A DNA stretch of 64,000 nucleotides from SIG351 sp045627045. Its GTDB lineage: Bacteria; Bacillota; Clostridia; HGM11327. Positions 53,898 to 60,537 of the stretch are shown one piece after another. Within the stretch, counting starts at the first letter, position 1, and each line of letters opens with the position of its first letter. The DNA lies in the NCBI GenBank assembly GCA_045627045.1, contig JAZQMY010000005.1:26566-90565 (forward strand). Direction: 5' to 3'. Position numbers and translations under genes: made by a program. The notes under the pieces were generated by a model. It saw only the letters and a program-made list of their open reading frames with translations. It was not told where the DNA came from and did not search any database.

Positions 53898-55125
53898 TTG
53901 AAAGTTGTATTTCCTGTTTGCTACGGTATCGATGTTTACAAAACATTTTTGGTCGGAACGACTATTTCAACCACAGACGGTGTACACCCGCATTACCAAA
54001 AGAAACGCTTTTCCACATATAATTCAGACCCGCATCGCTTTGCCGACTGGCTTCTCGCAAACAACCGCTATGATATCTGTATGGAATCCGCTGGCAAGTA
54101 TTGGGTTCCGATTTTCAACATTCTTGAAGAATGCGGCATCCGTGTTGCGATTTTCAATCCCAAATAGGTAAAAGCCGTCAAGGGTAACAAGGACGATATA
54201 AAACGACTTGTTTCGTTTGAGGCTTTTCCCGGGGAGTTTTATTCCGCCTAAGGAAATTCGCATCCTTCGTGAATTTGCCCGCTATCGCTACAAACTAGTT
54301 TCAGTGAAAAGCAGTGAGAAAAACCATTTTCAAAACGCTTTTACCGTTTGTAATGTTGCTCTTGATTCTGTTGTTTCGGATATGTTCGGCAAATCTGCAA
54401 CTGCAATTACAGATTACCTCATCTCCGAAGATTCATTCAATCTGGAATATTGCGTCTCTCTTTTACAGCGTTCCCTGAAAAAGAAGTCCGATTCCGTGCT
54501 TGAATCCATTGAAGGATATTCCATTACAAATGAGCAAAAATTGCAAATGAGAATTGTACGTTCTCATCTGTATTACATTACTAGCACTATTTCTCAGGTG
54601 GATTCTGCGATTGATGCGATGGTCGCAAAGCACGATGTGGTGATTTCTCTGCTCTGTACTATTCCCGGTGTTGACCGCAATTCTGTCATTACGATCATTT
54701 CCGAAATCGGTACCGATATATCTCAATTCGGTTCCTCAAAACGCCTGTGCTGCTGGGCGGGACTAACGCCCAATAACAATGAATTTGCCGGCAAGAAAAA
54801 GTCTGTTCGCATTACACGTGCTGGAGTATATCTCAAACCTGCATTGGTGCAAATTGCCCATGCAGCCGTGAAACCAACCGACAATTCTTACCACCGTTTG
54901 AAGTATGAGCAAATTTCCAAGTGCAGAGGAAAGAAACGAGCCATCATTGCCATCGCACGGATGATTCTCACTGCTGTTTTCAAAATGATGTCTACCGGCG
55001 AAGTCTGGAATCATAAAAATCTCTTCAAAGTCGATATGCCGAAATCACTCATAGAACGCAAACTTACCAAAGCTGTCAAACAAGCCACTAAATTCCTTGA
55101 AAAGCAAGGATTGACCGTTTCTTAG
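53898..55125 (+). pseudogene. IS110-family transposase, inactivated
   Basis: DEDD recombinase with serine-containing C-terminal domain. N-terminal GIDVYKTF (first Asp), C-terminal CTIPGVDRNSVITIISEIG, WAGLTPNNN and KKSVRITRAGVYLKPAL (catalytic Ser). The start is TTG at 53898 after GAGGAGGG. A TAG replaces a Gln codon at 54165-54167. About 17 bases are lost between KDDIK and DLFRL near 54200, removing the DAKWI motif with a catalytic Asp and shifting frame. It lies opposite to the RiPP genes and splits precursors from maturase. Confidence 0.88.
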
Positions 55126-55147
55126 TTCTTTGTTGAATACCTTTTCG

Positions 55148-55318
55148 TTAACCTTGCAAAAAAATATCGTCTTGCAATGTCTTTTCCTTATGCCTTTCGT
55201 CATGTGGACGTGGTATTTCTTTTACGCTAACACCTTTAATTATATTAACAACAGCGACGTTCAAAATAGTTAATAAACTTCCTTGAACAATTCTGCCAAT
55301 AAAAATTTCGAATATCAT
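55148..55318 (-). CDS. Orphan small frame in the RiPP locus, doubtful
   Basis: The frame encodes 56 residues: a hydrophobic part (IFIGRIVQGSLLTILNVAV) then a charged tail (KEIPRPHDERHKEK). It follows precursor B in the same direction, but no ribosome-binding site is visible and its start overlaps a strong hairpin (55317-55359). It may be the stump of a gene cut by the IS110 insertion. Confidence 0.2.
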   Translation of the reverse strand: MIFEIFIGRIVQGSLLTILNVAVVNIIKGVSVKEIPRPHDERHKEKTLQDDIFLQG

Positions 55319-55359
55319 TCCGAGACGCCAAACGACAAAGCAACTTGGCATCTCGGAAT
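55317..55359. terminator. Strong hairpin between precursor B and the IS110 pseudogene
   Basis: Arms ATTCCGAGACGCCAA and TTGGCATCTCGGAAT (one mismatch) with a 13-base loop; the plus strand continues CCGTTTTTTTT. On the plus strand it is a terminator for the IS110 side. On the minus strand it would sit at the 3' end of the precursor message and could protect it. Confidence 0.65.
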
Positions 55360-55467
55360 CCGTTTTTTTTGTGGCAATCTCATTTTTGAAATGCAGATTA
55401 CCACGGGGCTACCGCCACTCACAATGACAACTCAATCCCATTTTACTACTTCGACTTTATATTTGCG

Positions 55468-55593
55468 TTATGAACATGCGATGCCCAAATTGGGCGAACA
55501 ACCACATTGTGGAACAATATTTATTGTTCCACCGCATCCAGGAATAAAGTTAATTCCGTTGGGGGCAGTTATGTTGTTATCAAAATCCTTCAC
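55468..55593 (-). CDS. RiPP precursor peptide B (41 residues)
   Basis: GTG start at 55593, 9 bases after AAAGGAG. The peptide has an Asn-rich leader (MKDFDNNITAPNG), then INFIPGCGGTINIVPQCGC and SPNLGIACS, with Cys at 20, 30, 32 and 40. INFIPGCGG and INIVPQCGC look like an internal duplication. The C-terminal region NIVPQCGC-SPNL-CS matches precursor A. It ends in Ser. It is too short for standard gene callers. Cys spacing fits thioether or other radical SAM cross-links. Confidence 0.8.
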   Translation of the reverse strand: MKDFDNNITAPNGINFIPGCGGTINIVPQCGCSPNLGIACS

Positions 55594-55642
55594 ACCAATA
55601 TACTCCTTTCTGTGTTGTGATTATCAATGAATATTAGTTTAT

Positions 55643-55744
55643 TTAAGAGCAGACACACATATTTAAATTAATGGTACAGCCACATAATGGAACAATATTG
55701 AGATCAAATTGCGGATTCTCTGCTACGGGCAATAAATTACTCAT
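55643..55744 (-). CDS. RiPP precursor peptide A (33 residues)
   Basis: ATG at 55744, 7 bases after AAGGAGG. The leader is MSNLLPVAENPQFDL, followed by NIVPLCGCTINLNMCVCS, with Cys at 21, 23, 30 and 32 and a C-terminal Ser. It shares N-I-V-P-x-C-G-C-[ST]-x-N-L with precursor B, 50 bp downstream. Two conserved Cys-rich micro-ORFs with strong ribosome-binding sites, in front of a radical SAM/SPASM maturase, are the pattern expected for RiPP precursors. Confidence 0.82.
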   Translation of the reverse strand: MSNLLPVAENPQFDLNIVPLCGCTINLNMCVCS

Positions 55745-55856
55745 TTGTATAATCCTCCTTCCTTTTGAATAATATGTTCATAGACTCTGCGTTCGTCCTT
55801 ATAACGAAAAACGGTGGCAAAAGTATTACAAACCCAAAATTAGTTTGGTTTGAGAA

Positions 55857-55922
55857 CTATTGGATATCAAACAACAACTCAATATACTCGGGGGAATTAT
55901 GTCCTAATAATCCGACGCGCAT
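55857..55922 (-). CDS. Micro-ORF in the RiPP leader (21 residues)
   Basis: ATG at 55922, 7 bases after GGAGG. The peptide (MRVGLLGHNSPEYIELLFDI plus Gln) resembles the start of AMP-forming acyl-CoA synthetases (VGLLGHNSPEY) and then stops. It may be a remnant of such a gene or a leader peptide; the good ribosome-binding site suggests it is translated. Confidence 0.4.
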   Translation of the reverse strand: MRVGLLGHNSPEYIELLFDIQ

Positions 55923-55943
55923 ATACCAACCTCCATCTGATTC

Positions 55944-55983
55944 TAATAAAAAAGCACAAACCATCCCTTAGAATAGTCTGTGC
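55944..55983 (-). terminator. Leader terminator (attenuator) of the RiPP operon
   Basis: On the minus strand GCACAGAC and GTTTGTGC pair (one G-U) around a 14-base loop and are followed by TTTTTTATT. It lies between the promoter and the first precursor, so transcription must read through it. A second small hairpin (ATTCTC/GAGAAT, 55996-56010) lies upstream. Confidence 0.7.
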
Positions 55984-56054
55984 ACTATATTTCAAATTCT
56001 CTTGGAGAATGTGAGTGTCTTGATTACTAAACAGACATATTCTTTGTTAATTTT

Positions 56055-56083
56055 ATTATACTACACTATTTATTATTTGTCAA
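56055..56083 (-). promoter_or_regulatory. Promoter of the RiPP precursor operon
   Basis: Minus strand TTGACA (56083-56078), 17-base spacer, TATAAT (56060-56055): perfect consensus, with an A/T-rich upstream region. Confidence 0.82.
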
Positions 56084-56237
56084 CTATTTAATCACAAAAA
56101 ATATATATTTTTTATCATTATTTAAATAAAATTTTACACAATATTTCAAACATATTATAATCTTTTTAAAATTATTACATAATCATTCAGCTTTTCTGAT
56201 TCTTGTGATTATTTTTTCAAAATACCCGATATTTTGG

Positions 56238-56620
56238 TCCACCTTATTCCATACATTATGGAGCCCCTCTATTGACGATAGCACGGGATAGAACCGTACA
56301 CAACACGACTTGCGTGAAACATAGAAAAAATAATACAGGAAGCCGCAAACAGGGTTATCTTTTGCCACCCCGTATTCCATACATTATGGAGGGCACTCTT
56401 GACAACAGCACCTGATATCACCGTACACATCACTGGATTTTCATAAAATTTCAAAAAAGCAAGCTAAATATGGCAATTTAGGTTATCTTCCGGCACTGAA
56501 TTGTAAATTTATTATGAATATTTCAGAAAATGTCCAAAAACACCCTAATATTTGACCACCCTTTGTGCATTAATTATAGAGGGTATTTTTTCTTTCACTG
56601 TTCCTTGACAACTGAATAAA
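56238..56620. repeat. Direct repeats with CCATA-CAT-TATGG palindrome
   Basis: Two close copies, each ATTCCATACATTATGGAG (56250-56267 and about 56371-56388), are followed by CTnTTGACnnnAGCAC and then ACCGTACAC. A third degenerate copy (ATTAATTATAGAGGG, then TTGACAACTG) lies near 56570-56613. Spacing is about 120 and 200 bases. The repeats have the look of iterons or recombinase/relaxosome sites of the mobile element. Confidence 0.6.
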
Positions 56621-56836
56621 CGACCTTTGCAGGTGATACGACATTGCCATGACTCCGAACGGACGGATGAGCGATGCAACGCCGGAGAAACACTCGGGCA
56701 GGAACTGCTGCGAATGAGGCGCCGTACATGCTCTGTTTTTCAGAGTAAATTAAAAATAAGCGGTTCAGAGCCGCAGGAGAATACAAAATGCGTATCAAAA
56801 ATTATTCACGAATAAAGAAGAAAGGAGGAGAAAAAC

Positions 56837-56917
56837 ATGGAGACGGGTTTTCTGATGATTTCCGGAGCAGTTTTCAAGGATGAAAAGTATTCCGGAATAT
56901 CACTCTACGCCTTTTGA
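56837..56917 (+). pseudogene. Truncated replication-initiator-like stump
   Basis: ATG after AAAGGAGGAG encodes 26 residues (METGFLMISGAVFKDEKY then SGISLYAF). ALFxDExYxGIS is reminiscent of the RepA N-terminal domain of clostridial mobile elements. Another frame right after reads FEYDYGRGAS, also seen at the start of such proteins. I infer an internally deleted rep gene. Confidence 0.3.
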
Positions 56918-56922
56918 GTATG

Positions 56923-56947
56923 ATTACGGACGCGGTGCGTCCGTAAT
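56923..56947. repeat. Perfect hairpin upstream of the oriT-like site
   Basis: ATTACGGAC and GTCCGTAAT arms with a 7-base loop (GCGGTGC). Confidence 0.6.
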
Positions 56948-56959
56948 GTAGCAAGCATC

Positions 56960-56985
56960 GCATTTGGGTGCACACACCCCAATGC
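56960..56985. other. oriT-like inverted repeat
   Basis: Eleven-base arms GCATTTGGGTG and CACCCCAATGC (one mismatch) around CACA, followed by AGTTGTCAGGGGAAGCCCTG. Placement just before a MobC-type gene is where transfer origins of clostridial mobilisable elements lie. Confidence 0.55.
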
Positions 56986-57039
56986 AGTTGTCAGGGGAAG
57001 CCCTGAAACCCTGAGAAACAGACAAAGGAGAACAAGAAT

Positions 57040-57396
57040 ATGGAGAAAAAGACTGAAAGAATTAAATTCTGGCTTACTGACAAGGAACTGAAAAAACTTG
57101 ACCGTCAGGCAAAGAAAGCAAAAATGACTCGTTCGGAATATATCCGCAAAAAAATCAATGAAAGCACAGTAATCATCTCACCGGAGATTGATTACGAAAG
57201 CTATTACAAAGAGTTCCACCGACTCGGAGATGAATTGAACGGTTACGTTGTCAAACTGAACACGACCGGAGTCTTCAATGAAAAAAAGACGGATCGTATT
57301 ATTACAGAGCTTAACGAGCTGATGAAAAAATTTGACACCGAAGCAACCGAAAAGCTGAATGAAAACATTAAAAAAGCTAATGGAGAGCCGGTATGA
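57040..57396 (+). CDS. MobC-like relaxosome accessory protein
   Basis: The 118 residues have a ribbon-helix-helix N-terminus (RIKFWLTDKELKKLDRQAKK, then TRSEYIRKKI) and a helical C-terminal half, as in MobC/BcgI-like plasmid mobilisation proteins. It binds the transfer origin and helps a relaxase nick it. GGAG precedes the ATG. It overlaps the next gene by 4 bp. No relaxase gene follows, so it has lost its partner. Confidence 0.75.
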   Translation: MEKKTERIKFWLTDKELKKLDRQAKKAKMTRSEYIRKKINESTVIISPEIDYESYYKEFHRLGDELNGYVVKLNTTGVFNEKKTDRIITELNELMKKFDTEATEKLNENIKKANGEPV

Positions 57397-57752
57397 GAAA
57401 CAGTAAGCATTATATTCAGGCAAGAGTATCGCCAAGTGAGAAAGACCACTTCTTACGAGTGACGGAACTTTGTAATATGACAGAACACACAGTTCTTGAC
57501 CATTATCTGGAAGGATATCCGCTCGCAGAGCACCCACCGGAAGAATTTTGGGAGCTCGACAGATTGCTTTTGAGAATCACATTGCTGCTAAGCCATGTAT
57601 GGCTTAGCAAAAATATGCGTTTGGAAAAGCAACAGAACAAATATTACACTGCACAGAAACAACTGAACAAACTCTGCAATAATGCTTTTTGGAAAATAAA
57701 ACTCGCTGATCCAGATTATGGAAACGACAGCAACGATAAAAGAAAGGGCTAA
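57393..57752 (+). CDS. Second small mobilisation-like protein
   Basis: The 119 residues start RNSKHYIQARVSPSEKDHFLRV, reminiscent of a ribbon-helix-helix domain, and have a helical rest rich in Lys and Leu. The 4-bp overlap with the MobC-like gene suggests they act together. It could be the fused or shrunken remnant of a larger Mob protein. Function uncertain. Confidence 0.5.
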   Translation: MRNSKHYIQARVSPSEKDHFLRVTELCNMTEHTVLDHYLEGYPLAEHPPEEFWELDRLLLRITLLLSHVWLSKNMRLEKQQNKYYTAQKQLNKLCNNAFWKIKLADPDYGNDSNDKRKG

Positions 57753-57761
57753 ACACACAAT

Positions 57762-57992
57762 ATGAAAAGAAATAGATGGATATGCGGATTGCTCACAGGA
57801 AAACAGGAATATTTGATAAACGGCGTAAAGTATATTGTATCAGCCGAATTTGAAAAACGGGATTCAAGTAATACAATACGCTCCCGTTTTGAGCATGCAA
57901 TAAAAAGTGAAATGATAGATTTGACAATACGGCCGTCTGATGATATAATAAGAAAGGAATATATGTATTCGGCTGCCGGAAAGGAGGATTAA
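57762..57992 (+). CDS. Small protein upstream of the recombinase, unknown
   Basis: The 76 residues (KRNRWICGLLTGKQEYLINGVKY at the start, shown in part: RNRWICGLLTG) are of the kind encoded just before large serine recombinases in clostridial elements. No function is known. It ends one base before the recombinase start. Confidence 0.55.
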   Translation: MKRNRWICGLLTGKQEYLINGVKYIVSAEFEKRDSSNTIRSRFEHAIKSEMIDLTIRPSDDIIRKEYMYSAAGKED

Positions 57993-59708
57993 ATGCAGTC
58001 GAAAAACAAAAAAGTAAAAAGCGAAGAAACAGGAATCACAGCACTGTATAGCCGTCTTTCACGGGACGACGGATCAGACAGTGAAAGCAATTCTATTGCC
58101 AATCAGAAAAAACTGCTTTCTCAAAAGGCAAAGGAGCTGGGGCTGACCAATACAAAGCATTATGTTGATGACGGTTACACGGGGACAAACTTCAATCGCC
58201 CGGCATTTCAGCAGATGACAGAGGATATTGAGATGGGATATGTTACAACTGTTATGGTGAAGGATTTATCCCGTCTGGGCAGAGATTATGTTTCAGTAGG
58301 AAATTATACTGACAGATATTTTCCGGAGCACAACGTCCGTTTTATCGCCGTTAACGACGGCATAGACAGCGACGAGGGCGAAAGTGAAATCGCACCGTTC
58401 AAGAATATTCTGAACGAAATGTACGCAAGGGATATTTCAAAAAAGATAAGAAGCTCGCACCGTCTGCGTGGCAATGCCGGTGAACCGCTTTCACAACCGC
58501 CTTACGGATATATGAAATCACCCGAAAACAAGAAAAAGTGGATTGTAGATTATGAAGCAGCAGAAATCGTAAAGCGTATATTCAGGATGTGCATTGAAGG
58601 CAACGGAAACGAAACAATTGCTCACTCACTGCAGAACGAAAAAATTCTGAATCCGATGGCATACTGGCGAAGCAAAGGTCTCAACAGAGGCGGCAAAAGG
58701 ACACAGCCGGATCCTTATCATTGGTGTAAAACCACAGTACAAAAAATACTTGCACAGCAGGAATACTGCGGCGACATAATCAACTTCAAAACATATTCGA
58801 AGAATTTCAAAAACAAAAACCGTCTTGAAAACCCGAAGGAGAACTGGGTGATTTTCAAAGATGTTCATGAACCGATTATCGACAGGGAGACCTTCGAACA
58901 AGTACAACAACTTACCGCAGAAACAAAACGCCGTGCACCGAAACCTGATAATTCACAAAAGAGTATATTAAGCGGTTTGATTTATTGCGGAGACTGCCAC
59001 AATATAATGCGATATCATACGAATACGTCAAACAAAGATATCCATTTTTTCTCGTGTAGCAACAATATAGTGGACTATCGAGGTACCTGCCGCAGCCGTC
59101 ATTATGTCCGTGCTGATTCAGTAGAGCAGGTTATCACGCTTGAACTCAGACGTATGGCTTCTTTCCTGAAAGCCGACGAAGATGCCTTTGCAGAGCTTCT
59201 TGCGCAAAAAACCAACGAATCAATTGCAAAAGAACAGAATCAGGCAAATGATGAGCTGCAGAAAGCACTTGTACGGAGTGATACAGTTTCACAATTGTAC
59301 GAAAAGCTCTATGAGGATAACGCTTCGGGAAAGGTATCTGATGAATGGTTTATGCAGCTGTCCCATAAATATGAACTGGAACGAATGGAACTTAAGGCAA
59401 AGATAACCGAATTACGAAAAAAGCTTTCTGAAATCGGGAGTCGCCAGCAGGAGCGGAACAATTTTACCTACGCCATTCGCAAGTTTATGGAGATGGACAA
59501 GCTGACTGCACCGCTTCTTCGTGAGCTCATTGATCATATTGATGTTTACGAAACAGAAGGTACTGGCAAAAACAGAACACAACGGATAGTAATCTATTAC
59601 CGCTTTGTGGGCTATATTGAATTGCCTGAAAACTTTTTCCGTACAAACTACAAGGCTGATACAAGGCGTGGTGTTGCAGTGGAGTATATCCCCACAAAGA
59701 CAGCATAA
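57993..59708 (+). CDS. Large serine recombinase (TnpX-like)
   Basis: Site-specific integrase/excisionase of a mobile element. Resolvase domain (about 15-160) with catalytic Ser 23 in YSRLSRDD and LSRLGRDYV; recombinase domain (about 185-300, QPPYGYMKSPENKKKWIVD, quoted in part); zinc ribbon with CGDCH and later CSNN/GTCRSRHY (about 330-370); coiled coil (about 400-490) and a DUF4368-type tail (to 571). The protein is complete and probably active. The element end should lie near 59710-59800, next to tRNA-Leu. Confidence 0.93.
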   Translation: MQSKNKKVKSEETGITALYSRLSRDDGSDSESNSIANQKKLLSQKAKELGLTNTKHYVDDGYTGTNFNRPAFQQMTEDIEMGYVTTVMVKDLSRLGRDYVSVGNYTDRYFPEHNVRFIAVNDGIDSDEGESEIAPFKNILNEMYARDISKKIRSSHRLRGNAGEPLSQPPYGYMKSPENKKKWIVDYEAAEIVKRIFRMCIEGNGNETIAHSLQNEKILNPMAYWRSKGLNRGGKRTQPDPYHWCKTTVQKILAQQEYCGDIINFKTYSKNFKNKNRLENPKENWVIFKDVHEPIIDRETFEQVQQLTAETKRRAPKPDNSQKSILSGLIYCGDCHNIMRYHTNTSNKDIHFFSCSNNIVDYRGTCRSRHYVRADSVEQVITLELRRMASFLKADEDAFAELLAQKTNESIAKEQNQANDELQKALVRSDTVSQLYEKLYEDNASGKVSDEWFMQLSHKYELERMELKAKITELRKKLSEIGSRQQERNNFTYAIRKFMEMDKLTAPLLRELIDHIDVYETEGTGKNRTQRIVIYYRFVGYIELPENFFRTNYKADTRRGVAVEYIPTKTA

Positions 59709-59767
59709 AACAAACGAGCAGACAAAATGCCTGCTCATACATTAATAAAATTAACATCAAAAAAATC

Positions 59768-59805
59768 GAGTATCCATAGGTCAAGTCCCTTATGAATACT
59801 CGATA
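59768..59805 (-). terminator. Terminator of the first tRNA-Leu(GAG)
   Basis: Minus strand CGAGTATTCATAAGG and CCTATGGATACTCG form an imperfect long stem, followed by ATTTTTTTG. Confidence 0.8.
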
Positions 59806-59888
59806 TGGTGCAGTTGACGGGACTTGAACCCGTACCCTTTCGGACACGCCCCTCAAACGTGCGCGTATGCCAATTCCGCCACAACTGC
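59806..59888 (-). tRNA. tRNA-Leu (anticodon GAG), copy 1
   Basis: Class II cloverleaf: acceptor GCAGTTG/CAACTGC, anticodon loop TTGAGGG (GAG), long variable arm, T-loop GGTTCAAGTCC and encoded CCA. Identical to the copy at 60280-60362. Confidence 0.95.
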
Positions 59889-59931
59889 ATTCATATTTAC
59901 GTCGGCTGATGTCACATCAACTGACATGCGT

Positions 59932-59960
59932 ATTTTACATCTTTTTTTGAATTTTGTCAA
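59932..59960 (-). promoter_or_regulatory. Promoter of tRNA-Leu copy 1
   Basis: Minus strand TTGACA (59960-59955), 17-base spacer, TAAAAT (59937-59932). The upstream AAAAAAGTAC block is shared with copy 2. Confidence 0.75.
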
Positions 59961-60248
59961 GTACTTTTTTAACAGGCAGGAGATAACCTGCTTGCATATT
60001 ATTTTCGGAATAATGCAATAAAAACGCTGAAATGAGTATAAAAAGGACACAAAAAATAATAAAAAATATTTTCCGAAATACGATTTTTGACTCATTTTTT
60101 ATAGCTTGGAGGATGAAATGATGCCTTTTGTTGAGTAAAGAATTATGAAGAGCCGAAGTCTGATATCAAAACTTCAGAAGACAGAGCAGGAAAGAGACTT
60201 TCGCATTGCAGGATATCAGGCAAGTCGGACAGATTCTGACAAAAAGAA
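59961..60248. other. Spacer between the two tRNA-Leu copies, no gene seen
   Basis: About 290 AT-rich bases without a plausible gene. A short frame with GGAGG at 60109 (ATG 60117) is only six codons long. Confidence 0.5.
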
Positions 60249-60275
60249 AAGTGTCCGTGAAACTCACGTACACTT
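60249..60275 (-). terminator. Terminator of the second tRNA-Leu(GAG)
   Basis: AAGTGTCCGTGA and TCACGTACACTT (one mismatch) with a 3-base loop; the minus tail is TTCTTTTTGTC. A near-identical copy lies at 44501-44527. Confidence 0.8.
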
Positions 60276-60279
60276 GATC

Positions 60280-60362
60280 TGGTGCAGTTGACGGGACTTG
60301 AACCCGTACCCTTTCGGACACGCCCCTCAAACGTGCGCGTATGCCAATTCCGCCACAACTGC
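60280..60362 (-). tRNA. tRNA-Leu (anticodon GAG), copy 2
   Basis: Same sequence as copy 1, including the encoded CCA and the anticodon loop TTGAGGG. Confidence 0.95.
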
Positions 60363-60404
60363 ATTATTTGGTCGCCAATTGATTTCTCATTAACTGACTT
60401 GCTT

Positions 60405-60433
60405 ATTATACCTCGCTTTTAACATTTTGTCAA
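60405..60433 (-). promoter_or_regulatory. Promoter of tRNA-Leu copy 2
   Basis: Minus strand TTGACA (60433-60428), 17-base spacer, TATAAT (60410-60405): perfect consensus. Confidence 0.8.
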
Positions 60434-60464
60434 GTACTTTTTTCAAAAAATGATATAAAAAAGA

Positions 60465-60513
60465 GAAGGACTTATGAAATGGTATCACCCCGGATACTTA
60501 TTATAAGTCCTTC
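60465..60513 (-). terminator. Intrinsic terminator after the glycosyltransferase gene
   Basis: GAAGGACTTAT and ATAAGTCCTTC outer stem with a GTATC/GATAC inner stem; the minus tail is TCTTTTTTATATC. Confidence 0.8.
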
Positions 60514-60537
60514 CTGGAAAAGAGTATAAGTCTGATT

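Noticed and set aside
55765..55971. Plus-strand frame of 68 codons in the RiPP leader
   Set aside because: It is antisense to the leader micro-ORF and attenuator and lacks a ribosome-binding site.
56183..56454. Two overlapping minus-strand frames with similar peptides
   Set aside because: They arise from the direct repeats at 56238-56430, and neither has a start signal.
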